Below, one piece after another: positions 1 through 6,809 of a stretch of DNA of 11,790 nucleotides. This DNA comes from JANYGA01 sp043743145 (lineage in GTDB: Bacteria; Vulcanimicrobiota; Vulcanimicrobiia; Vulcanimicrobiales; Vulcanimicrobiaceae): NCBI GenBank assembly GCA_043743145.1, contig JAYTXC010000145.1, positions 1 to 11,790 on the forward strand, written 5' to 3'. The position numbers and the translations under genes are program-made. Below the pieces are notes generated by a model, which made no database searches, was not told the DNA's origin, and saw nothing but the letters and a program-made list of their open reading frames with translations. The stretch's first letter is position 1. Every line of letters starts with the position of its first letter.

Positions 1-1883
1 CGGATATCACCAACCTCGGTCGCGAGTGCGGCGACGCGTTGTTGGTCGAAATCGTACGCGAGCAACGTGCCCATTTCGTCGTCGTCGTTCCACGACGCGC
101 CCTCGGGTTTGATCCCGCGCAGCGGGAACTGCGTGAAGAGCACGCGGCCGCGCGCGGCGACGAGATCTTCGTATTTGCCTTCGTCGACGGGGAATCCGAG
201 AATGCGACCCGCGATGCCATCGAAATCGATGTCGATCTTGAGGGTCTTGCCGGCTTTCTTGCGATCGTCGTCACCATCGTCATCGTCTTTACGATCTTTA
301 TGGACGGGCGATGGCTTGGGCACGAATGGATTCTGAACGTCCGCACGTAGCGTCACGAGAAACGGCCGTGACGCCTGCGGAAAACTCAAGTCGAATTGCA
401 ACGCATCGTAGACGGGATTGAAGTCGCGCGTCGAAATGAAATAGAGATACTTTCCGTCGGGATCCCACGCGGGCGCTCGATCGACGCGCAGGAGTGGCGT
501 GACGTCGTGAACCGCGCCGGATTTGACTTTTGCGATGCGCAGGATCGCCGTATCGGGGTTCGCCACCGCCGCTGCATCGGGTGCGACGGCGCACGAGTAC
601 GCGAGCCAGCGCCCGTCGGGTGAGAACGCGAGATCGTGCATCTGCGACGCGTGACTCGTATCGATCGTGCGCGCGCGACCGTCTTCGAGATCGACGAGAA
701 TGAGTTCGTGACGATGATTTGCGACGGCAACGATGTCGGCGGTCGGTGAGGCCGCGAGTTCGACCACGCGTCCGATGTCGGCCGAGATCGTGGAGAGCGG
801 CGCGCCTTCACTCGCAGCATCGCGAACCTCGAGGCGCTCGGCGCCACTTTCGTCACTCACGCAAACGAAGCGCTTGCCGTCGTGCAACCACTGCGCCGCA
901 CGGTAGCGCGCGGCGCTGCCGATGCCGTGCGAGGAGACGGCATCTTCCCACAGCGCCATCGTGAAGGGACGGCCGCGCGAGACGAGCGCGAGTGCCGTGC
1001 CATCGGGGCTCGGCGCGAAGTCTTCGAGGCCGTCGTCGATCTCGACGAAGCGGCGGCTGAGTTGCGGCGCAGACGATGGCGTATCGATTGCCGGCCGCAC
1101 GATCGTATCCGTCGCGACATCGAGGAGGGCGACCGTCGCGCCGACGGTATACGCAATCGTCGTGCCGTCGGTCGACGGGAAGCGGACGAAGTATTCGGTT
1201 TCGTGCGTGTGGCGTCGCAGGTCGCCACCATCGGGCCGCACGCTGTAGATGTTCCCGATGCCCTCGTGATCGGAGAGGAACGCGACGCGCTCGCCGACCC
1301 ACATCGGCCACACGGGATTTCCCGGCAGCGTGATGAGTCGCGTGAAGTCCCCCGTGTTGCCGGCATCGATCCAAAGATCGCCCGCGGTGCCGCCGCGGTA
1401 GCGCTTCCAACGTGCGGGATCGGCGTTGTTGCGCCCGATCACGAAGCGGCCATCTGCGTCGCGCGCGAACGCGGTCGCGTGCCCGAGTTGCAACGGCCGC
1501 GCGGCGCCGCCCGCGATGGCAACGGCGAATGCGTGCGTCTCTTTCGCAAACGGGGAACCGGCGTCGGAGCAGAAAAAAATCTCGGTGCCGTCGGGCGACC
1601 AACCCACGACGCTGCACGCGTCGCTCCCTAAGAACGTGAGCCGCCGTGCGACGCCGCCACCCGCGGGCATAACGTACACCTCGGGGTTGCCTTCTTCGCG
1701 TGCCACGAAAGCGAGATGCGAACCGTCGGGAGAGAATCGCGGAAGCGCCACTTCGCCGGAGCTCGTCGTGAGGCGCCGCGCGACGCCGCCGCTCCGCGCG
1801 ACCGACCACAGATCGTCTTCGCAGACGAAAACAAGCGTCTCGTTATGCACGGCCGCGAAACGAAGGTACCCGGGCTGATTCAT
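1..1883 (-). CDS. Tricorn-like protease, N-terminal beta-propeller part (3' end beyond window)
   Basis: Reading from ATG at 1883 to the window edge gives about 627 open codons without a stop. Tricorn proteases are large cytoplasmic peptidases of roughly 1000-1100 residues that cut oligopeptides left by upstream proteases. The visible part holds repeated propeller blades with phrases such as FSPDG, GWSPDG, PSPDG and FSPDGRWLAYS. The best diagnostic stretch is near residues 485-525: WDPDGKYLYFISTRDF, then PVYDALQFDLSFP and RPFLVTL, as in tricorn. It is followed by a very acidic Asp/Lys linker (about residues 526-545) and an IDIDFDGI strand, also usual in the bacterial family. The PDZ and serine-protease domains lie outside, so catalytic residues cannot be checked. 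A GTG lies directly before the ATG, and no clear ribosome binding site decides between them. It diverges from the small membrane protein gene. Family assignment is firm; activity is unknown. Confidence 0.85.
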   Translation of the reverse strand, partial: MNQPGYLRFAAVHNETLVFVCEDDLWSVARSGGVARRLTTSSGEVALPRFSPDGSHLAFVAREEGNPEVYVMPAGGGVARRLTFLGSDACSVVGWSPDGTEIFFCSDAGSPFAKETHAFAVAIAGGAARPLQLGHATAFARDADGRFVIGRNNADPARWKRYRGGTAGDLWIDAGNTGDFTRLITLPGNPVWPMWVGERVAFLSDHEGIGNIYSVRPDGGDLRRHTHETEYFVRFPSTDGTTIAYTVGATVALLDVATDTIVRPAIDTPSSAPQLSRRFVEIDDGLEDFAPSPDGTALALVSRGRPFTMALWEDAVSSHGIGSAARYRAAQWLHDGKRFVCVSDESGAERLEVRDAASEGAPLSTISADIGRVVELAASPTADIVAVANHRHELILVDLEDGRARTIDTSHASQMHDLAFSPDGRWLAYSCAVAPDAAAVANPDTAILRIAKVKSGAVHDVTPLLRVDRAPAWDPDGKYLYFISTRDFNPVYDALQFDLSFPQASRPFLVTLRADVQNPFVPKPSPVHKDRKDDDDGDDDRKKAGKTLKIDIDFDGIAGRILGFPVDEGKYEDLVAARGRVLFTQFPLRGIKPEGASWNDDDEMGTLLAYDFDQQRVAALATEVGDI

Positions 1884-1953
1884 CACCGGGGAATTGGCGA
1901 GCGCGGCGCGTTTGTCCCGGGGCGGGGAGGAACGGTGTCGAAAGCGGGACGAT

Positions 1954-2268
1954 GTGTCGGGCTTTCGCGATCATTTCCTCGATAAATATTTTGCTTACCG
2001 GCGCAAGTACGTCGATTCCGTAACGGAGCGCGCGCCCAACCGGCGTGAGTGGGCGGTGGTCTCCGAGATCGCGCGCTTGGGCTTCATGATTTTCGGCAAC
2101 GTGCTCTGCGCGCTCATCTTTTGGGCGTTGACCGTCGCCGCGTTCGGTCGCGGTGGAATCGGCTTGCTCTCGCTCACGATCTTGGTCTGCGCGCTGTTGC
2201 CGACGATCTTCGCCGCCCTCGCGACGCGCGGCATCGTCACCGCGATCCGCGAACGGGCGCGCGCATGA
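1954..2268 (+). CDS. Small two-helix membrane protein, translationally coupled to meaB
   Basis: I do not recognise this family. From the GTG at 1954 it is 104 residues: a basic, aromatic-rich N-terminal stretch (DKYFAYRRKYVD, then RAPNRREW), a hydrophobic helix at about 42-64, a short Gly-rich turn, a second helix at about 69-91, and an Arg-rich tail. Positive charges at both ends predict a helical hairpin with both termini in the cytoplasm. Its stop overlaps the meaB start (ATGA at 2265-2268), so the two are probably co-translated. The start is uncertain: there is no ATG, GTG 1954 has a weak GGGA upstream, and TTG 1894 or 1912 would add 14-20 residues. The gene is probably real because of the coupling and the clean helix pattern. 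Function is not assignable. Confidence 0.6.
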   Translation: MSGFRDHFLDKYFAYRRKYVDSVTERAPNRREWAVVSEIARLGFMIFGNVLCALIFWALTVAAFGRGGIGLLSLTILVCALLPTIFAALATRGIVTAIRERARA

Positions 2269-3251
2269 ACGATGTCGACGCGCAGATCGCCGAGCAGTTC
2301 GAAGCGCGCAATCCTCGCGGGCTCGCACGCGCCATCTCGCGTGCGGAATCGGGGAAGGGCGCCGCACTCATGCATCGCTTCTTCCCGCGCACCGGGCACG
2401 CGATGACGATCGGTCTCACCGGGCCGCCGGGCGTCGGGAAATCCACACTCTGTTCCGCGCTCGTGGCGATCGCGCGTTCGGCGGGAAAGACAGTCGGTGT
2501 CGTCTCGGTCGATCCGAGTTCGCCGTTTTCGCACGGCGCGATTTTGGGCGACCGCATTCGGCTTACGGAACACTTCACCGACGCCGACGTCTTCATTCGG
2601 TCGATGGCGAGCCGCGGCCACCTCGGTGGTCTCGCCGGTGCGACGGGCGATGCGGTCGCCTTCATGGACGCGTTCGGCAAAGACGTCGTGATCATCGAGA
2701 CGGTCGGCGTCGGACAATCCGAAATCGAGATCGCCGAACTCGCCGATACGACGCTCGTGGCGATGCAGCCCGGCAGCGGTGATTCCGTGCAACTCCTCAA
2801 AGCGGGCATCCTCGAAGTCGCCGATATTTTTGTGGTAAACAAAGCCGATCATCCGATGGCGTTGCAATTGCAGCGCGAGATTCGCGGCATGATGGAGATG
2901 CTTCATTTCGCGGGCTGGGTGCCCGAGCTCGTCGCGACGCGCGCGCGCGAAGGGATCGGCACGGCCGAGTTGTGGGCGGCAATCGGACGTCACGATGCCT
3001 ATCTGCGTGCGAGCGGCGGTCTCGTCGCCAAACGCACGAGTGCCTTCGCGCACCGCGTTCGCGCGCTCGTCATGGGCGATCTCGAGCGCCGCGTCGAGGC
3101 GCAGATCGCATCGCTCGTTAGCACGACGGTCGCCGGGACGACCGATCCCTATGCGGTCGCAGCCACGCTCGTCGCTCGGGTCGAACACGCGCTCCCAACG
3201 GCAGCCGAACCCGAGCGCGTGGCGATGCGCTCGAGCGTTAAGGGTTTATGA
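2265..3251 (+). CDS. meaB: MeaB/ArgK-family GTPase, acyl-CoA mutase chaperone
   Basis: The 328-residue product has all G-protein signatures of the MeaB branch of the SIMIBI class: Walker A GPPGVGKST at residues 53-61, VSVDPSSPFSHGAILGDRIR around 80-99, SMASRGHLGGL at 113-123, the ETVGVGQSE switch/Walker B at 145-153 and NKAD at 192-195. Members use GTP hydrolysis to gate loading of adenosylcobalamin into methylmalonyl-CoA mutase or related mutases and to protect or rescue the enzyme. Length matches the family (about 310-330). The ATG at 2265 overlaps the upstream stop (ATGA), explaining the absence of a strong ribosome binding site. An in-frame upstream extension exists but would lie inside the small membrane gene. 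No mutase subunit is in this window, so the client is unknown. The old name ArgK (arginine transport kinase) is misleading. Confidence 0.92.
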   Translation: MNDVDAQIAEQFEARNPRGLARAISRAESGKGAALMHRFFPRTGHAMTIGLTGPPGVGKSTLCSALVAIARSAGKTVGVVSVDPSSPFSHGAILGDRIRLTEHFTDADVFIRSMASRGHLGGLAGATGDAVAFMDAFGKDVVIIETVGVGQSEIEIAELADTTLVAMQPGSGDSVQLLKAGILEVADIFVVNKADHPMALQLQREIRGMMEMLHFAGWVPELVATRAREGIGTAELWAAIGRHDAYLRASGGLVAKRTSAFAHRVRALVMGDLERRVEAQIASLVSTTVAGTTDPYAVAATLVARVEHALPTAAEPERVAMRSSVKGL

Positions 3252-3272
3252 AACGATCGTTTCACTTATAAT
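3244..3272 (+). promoter_or_regulatory. Candidate sigma70-type promoter of nadABC
   Basis: A consensus -10 box TATAAT lies at 3267-3272, inside the most AT-rich short stretch between two GC-rich genes. A weak -35-like element (GTTTAT, 3244-3249) sits 17 bp upstream. Transcription would begin near 3279, about 50 bases before the nadA ATG. The palindrome at 3249-3264 fills the spacer. The -10 is convincing by position; the -35 is not, which would suit an activated or strongly regulated promoter. Confidence 0.5.
3249..3264. promoter_or_regulatory. Perfect 16-bp palindrome, candidate operator of nadABC
   Basis: TGAAACGATCGTTTCA is identical to its reverse complement. It begins with the TGA stop codon of meaB and ends two bases before a TATAAT box, so a bound protein would cover the promoter spacer. 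Position and symmetry suggest an operator for a dimeric repressor controlling NAD synthesis. The regulator is not identifiable here, and I do not match the site confidently to a known NiaR, NrtR or NadQ motif. The CGATCG core is common in this GC-rich sequence, so the informative part is the AT-containing outer arms. Confidence 0.55.
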
Positions 3273-3331
3273 TATCGAATCGTGACGTCCGAAGCGAAAC
3301 CGGTGCATTGCCAGGTGGCGTCACAAGTGGC

Positions 3332-4366
3332 ATGACCGTAGCGCCCGAACGCATGGACCTTCCCTACACCCCCGACGTCGCGGCGCAGACGGACCATCTT
3401 TACGCGGGCATCGCGAAGACGGTCACCCGGGCTGAGTGGGAACTTTACGCGCCGTACGTGGCGCGGATCGAGACGCTCAAGCGCGAGCGCAATGCCATCG
3501 TCCTCGCGCATCATTATCAGACGCAAGAGATCTATCGCTGCGTCGCGGATATCGTCGGCGATTCGCTCGCACTCGCGCAGGCGGCGGCGGCGACCGATGC
3601 CGATACGATCGTGATGTGTGGCGTGCACTTCATGGCCGAAACCGCGAAGTTGCTCAGCCCGACAAAGACGGTGCTGCTGCCCGACCTCGCGGCCGGGTGT
3701 TCGCTCGCGGAATCGATTACGGCCGCCGACGTGCGGGCGCTCCGCGCGCGGCATCCGGGCGCACCCGTCGTGACATACGTCAATACGTCGGCTGCGGTGA
3801 AAGCGGAATCTGACGTGTGCTGTACGTCGGCGAATGCGGTCGCGGTCGTCGAATCGCTCGGCGTTCCCAAAGTGATTTTTTTGCCCGATGAATATCTCGC
3901 CGCATACGTCGCGTCGAAAACGAAGGTCGAGATCGTTTCGTGGAAAGGCCACTGCGAAGTTCACGAAAAGTTTACGGCGGCGGAAATACGCGAGCTACGT
4001 GAGATGCATGCGGGAATCGCGGTGCTCGCGCATCCCGAGTGCCCGCCCGACGTCTGTGCCGAAGCCGATTTTGTCGGCTCGACCACGGCGATGCTCGACT
4101 ACATCAAAGCTGCAAAACCCGCGCGCGTCGCGATGATCACGGAGTGTTCGATGGCGGGCAACCTCGTCGACGCGTTCCCCGAAATCGAATTCATGCAGCC
4201 GTGTAATCTTTGCCCGCACATGCGCCGGATCACGTTGCCGAAGATCATGCGTGCGCTCGAAACGATGTCGCCGCAGATCGAGATCGACGCCGCGATCGCC
4301 GAACCCGCGCGTCGCGCGGTCGAACGCATGACGAAAATCCGTCGCGATACGGTTGCCGCCGCATAA
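3332..4366 (+). CDS. nadA: Quinolinate synthase NadA
   Basis: NadA condenses iminoaspartate with dihydroxyacetone phosphate to quinolinate, the second step of de novo NAD synthesis, using a [4Fe-4S] cluster in the cytoplasm. The 344-residue product shows LAHHYQ at 58-63, CGVHFMAET at 96-104, YVNTSAAVKAESDVCCTSANA around 149-169, WKGHCEVHEKF at 204-214, HPECPPDV at 234-241, GSTTAM at 249-254 and PCNLCPHMRRI at 290-300. By spacing against known NadA proteins, the likely cluster ligands are Cys123 (in GCSLAES), Cys208 (in GHCEVH) and Cys294 (in NLCPHM), about 85 residues apart. The ATG at 3332 is chosen, with AGGTGG at 3313-3318 as a distant ribosome binding site. TTG 3308 and ATG 3353 are alternatives. 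It is the first gene of nadABC; its stop shares one base with the nadB start (TAATG). Confidence 0.95.
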   Translation: MTVAPERMDLPYTPDVAAQTDHLYAGIAKTVTRAEWELYAPYVARIETLKRERNAIVLAHHYQTQEIYRCVADIVGDSLALAQAAAATDADTIVMCGVHFMAETAKLLSPTKTVLLPDLAAGCSLAESITAADVRALRARHPGAPVVTYVNTSAAVKAESDVCCTSANAVAVVESLGVPKVIFLPDEYLAAYVASKTKVEIVSWKGHCEVHEKFTAAEIRELREMHAGIAVLAHPECPPDVCAEADFVGSTTAMLDYIKAAKPARVAMITECSMAGNLVDAFPEIEFMQPCNLCPHMRRITLPKIMRALETMSPQIEIDAAIAEPARRAVERMTKIRRDTVAAA

Positions 4367-5949
4367 TGGTACAGGAGCGAACCTTCGACGCGATCGTCGT
4401 CGGCGGCGGCCTCGCGGGTATGATGGCCGCGCTCGAGATCTCGCGCTTCTCCGTGGGGACCGTGCCGCGGCGCGTGGCGCTGGTCTCGTACGCGACGCTC
4501 GGTGAGTCGACGTCGTCGGCATGGGCGCAGGGCGGGATCGCGGCAGCCGTTGGCGCTGACGATTCGCCCATGCTCCACGCGGCCGATACGGTCGCGGCGG
4601 GTGCGGGGCTCGTGGAGGCCAGGGTCGCCGCACGACTCGCCGCCGACGCACCCGGCGCGATCGCGCGCGTCGCACAACTCGGCGTCCGTTTCGATCTCGA
4701 CGCGTCGGCACACTACGCGCTCGGGCGCGAGGCCGCGCATTCGCGTCGGCGGATTCTCAAAGCCGGCGGCGATGCGACGGGGGCGGAACTCGTCCGGGCG
4801 CTCGCGGTTGCGGTGCGCGATTGCGCGCATGTGATCGCGTTCGAGGGCGCGCGAGCGCTCGAACTCGTCGTTGCAAACGAGCGCGCGTGCGGGCTCGTCG
4901 TCGCCGACCGCGCTGGTGAGATCGCAACGTTGCACGCGCCCGCGATCGTGATCGCGACGGGCGGGATCGGCGGACTTTACCGCTACACGACCAACCCGAC
5001 ATCGTCGCGCGGAACGGGCATCGCGATTGCAGCGCGCGCCGGTGCGCGGCTTGCCGATCTCGAGTTCGTTCAATTCCATCCGACGGCACTCGACGTGCCG
5101 AGCGATCCGTTGCCGCTCGTGACGGAAGCGTTACGTGGTGAAGGCGCGTGGCTCGTCGACGAAATGGGCGCGCGTTTCATGGATGGCATCGATCCGGCGC
5201 TCGAATTGGCACCGCGCGATGTCGTCGCGCGCGCCGTCTTCGCGATCTCGCAACGCGGTGGCCACGCGTATCTCGATGCGCGCAGCGCGGTGGGCGCGCG
5301 CTTTCCCGAACGCTTTCCAACCGTCTTCGCGTCGTGCTCGCGCTTCGGGATCGATCCGCGTACGGCCACGATTCCCGTCGTCGCTGCCGCGCACTATCAT
5401 ATGGGCGGCGTCGCGATCGATCTCGAGGGTCGGACGTCGGTTGCTGGGCTCTACGCGTGCGGTGAGGTTGCCGCGAGCGGCGTCCATGGCGCGAATCGTC
5501 TCGCGAGTAATTCGTTGCTCGAGTCGGTCGTCTACCCCGAACGGATCGCGCGCGCAATCGCGGCGGATGCGGTCGCGGTCGACGCGCGCGGTCGCGGCGA
5601 ACACGACCGCGCGCTCGTCTCGTTCGAAGTCGACGACGCGTTTCGCGTGGTGCCCGATGCGCGCGCGATCGACGCGATTCGCGACATCATGTATCACGAC
5701 GTGGGCGTCGAGCGCGACGAGGTGGGTCTCGCGCGCGCGGTTCGCGCGCTTGCGGAGATCGGCGAAGGCCATCCCGATCGCGACGTTCGCGACGCAGCGC
5801 TCGTCGGCGGATTGATCGCGCATGCCGCGCGCCGTCGGTGCGAATCGCGAGGCAGCCACGCGCGTCGCGATTACCCAGCGCGCGCCGGCGAAACGGGGCA
5901 GCGCTCGTATTCGAGCCTCGCCGATTTACCCGCATCGCAACCCGCATGA
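4366..5949 (+). CDS. nadB: L-aspartate oxidase NadB
   Basis: NadB is an FAD enzyme that oxidises L-aspartate to iminoaspartate, the unstable substrate passed to NadA. The 527-residue product has the N-terminal dinucleotide-binding motif DAIVVGGGLAG at 8-18, SSAWAQGGIAAAVG around 50-63, EFVQFHPTAL at 233-242, HYHMGG at 343-348, and GLYACGEVAASGVHGANRLASN leading to Arg378 in GANRLASNS (375-383), the position of a conserved substrate-binding arginine. The C-terminal helical domain of the succinate dehydrogenase/fumarate reductase flavoprotein family follows, including CESRGSHARRDYP. The long HYHMGG-to-ANRLASNSLLES block and the nadA/nadC context favour NadB over SdhA or FrdA. The start ATG overlaps the last base of the nadA stop. 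A longer reading from 4210 lies inside nadA and is not needed. No strong ribosome binding site is seen, consistent with coupling. Confidence 0.95.
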   Translation: MVQERTFDAIVVGGGLAGMMAALEISRFSVGTVPRRVALVSYATLGESTSSAWAQGGIAAAVGADDSPMLHAADTVAAGAGLVEARVAARLAADAPGAIARVAQLGVRFDLDASAHYALGREAAHSRRRILKAGGDATGAELVRALAVAVRDCAHVIAFEGARALELVVANERACGLVVADRAGEIATLHAPAIVIATGGIGGLYRYTTNPTSSRGTGIAIAARAGARLADLEFVQFHPTALDVPSDPLPLVTEALRGEGAWLVDEMGARFMDGIDPALELAPRDVVARAVFAISQRGGHAYLDARSAVGARFPERFPTVFASCSRFGIDPRTATIPVVAAAHYHMGGVAIDLEGRTSVAGLYACGEVAASGVHGANRLASNSLLESVVYPERIARAIAADAVAVDARGRGEHDRALVSFEVDDAFRVVPDARAIDAIRDIMYHDVGVERDEVGLARAVRALAEIGEGHPDRDVRDAALVGGLIAHAARRRCESRGSHARRDYPARAGETGQRSYSSLADLPASQPA

Positions 5950-6809
5950 CGACGACGCGAGCCCTCGCGTCGCTGCCACGTGCCATCTACGAGCCGATCC
6001 TGCACGCGGCTCTCGCCGAAGATCTCGGTCTCGGCGGCGATATCACGTCGGAGGCGACGATTCCCGCGGGAACGCGCGCGCGTGCGGCGCTCGTCGCGCG
6101 CGCGTCGGGAACGCTCGCGGGGCTCGAAATCGCGCTCGCAACCTTCTCGCTACTCGATCCATCGGCGACGTTTGCGATGGAACTGCGCGATGGCGAACAC
6201 GTCGCTTCCGGCACGACGCTCGCGACGATCGCCTGCGATGCGCGCGCGCTCTTGGGTGCCGAACGTACGGCACTAAACTTTCTTTCGCATCTGTGTGGCA
6301 TCGCGACGGAGACGGCGCAATACGTCGCCGCCGTACGCGGCACGCACGCGCGTATCTGCGAGACGCGCAAGACGCTGCCCGGCTTACGCGCGCTCCAGAA
6401 ATACGCGGTCCGTGCGGGCGGTGGGAGCAACCATCGCTTCCGGCTCGACGACGCGATCCTCATCAAAGACAACCACATCGCGATCGCGGGGGGCGTTGGG
6501 TTCGCGCTCGCAGGTGCGCGGGCGCGTGCGGGTCATTTGGTGCGCGTCGAAATCGAAGTCGATACGCTCGCGCAACTCGACGACGTTCTGGCGTGCGGTG
6601 GCGCGGATGCGATCCTACTCGATAACTTTGCGCTCGACGAATTGCGTGAAGCCGTGCGGCGCGCGCGGGGCCGCGCGACGCTCGAAGCTTCGGGCGGCGT
6701 CTCGCTCGCGACCGTTTCGGCGATTGCGTCGACGGGCGTCGACGTCATCTCCGTCGGCGCGCTCACGCACAGCGTGACGGCACTCGATATCGGGCTCGAT
6801 ATCGTCTAG
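5946..6809 (+). CDS. nadC: Nicotinate-nucleotide pyrophosphorylase (quinolinate phosphoribosyltransferase) NadC
   Basis: NadC converts quinolinate and PRPP to nicotinate mononucleotide, CO2 and pyrophosphate, completing the aspartate branch of NAD synthesis. The product is 287 residues, the usual size. It shows EDLGLGGDITS near the N terminus, ERTALNFLSHLCGIAT around 107-122, ETRKTLPGLR at 139-148 with the phosphate-binding Arg/Lys residues, KYAVRAGGGSNHRFRL, LIKDNH with Lys174 and His177, LLDNF, EASGGV at 247-252, and the C-terminal GVDVISVGALTHS phosphate-binding loop. The ATG overlaps the nadB stop (ATGA, 5946-5949), implying coupling. Its TAG stop overlaps the stop of the convergent receptor gene on the other strand, leaving no room for a terminator between them. 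Confidence 0.95.
   Translation: MTTTRALASLPRAIYEPILHAALAEDLGLGGDITSEATIPAGTRARAALVARASGTLAGLEIALATFSLLDPSATFAMELRDGEHVASGTTLATIACDARALLGAERTALNFLSHLCGIATETAQYVAAVRGTHARICETRKTLPGLRALQKYAVRAGGGSNHRFRLDDAILIKDNHIAIAGGVGFALAGARARAGHLVRVEIEVDTLAQLDDVLACGGADAILLDNFALDELREAVRRARGRATLEASGGVSLATVSAIASTGVDVISVGALTHSVTALDIGLDIV

Noticed and set aside
853..1809. Minus-strand open frame of 318 codons in a different frame from the tricorn gene.
   Set aside because: It consists largely of Arg-rich low-complexity sequence; the neighbouring frame gives coherent propeller repeats through the whole region.
1995..3188. Minus-strand open frame of 397 codons over the small membrane gene and meaB.
   Set aside because: No domain is recognisable, composition is Arg/Asp/His-biased, and it is fully antisense to meaB with its conserved GTPase motifs.
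3249..3272. Palindrome plus AT stretch as an intrinsic terminator for meaB.
   Set aside because: The stem would be only six weak base pairs around a GATC loop, there is no T run, and a TATAAT promoter box follows at once.
4210..4365. In-frame upstream extension of nadB.
   Set aside because: It lies inside nadA, encodes no known NadB sequence, and ATG 4366 places the FAD motif at the usual distance from the N terminus.
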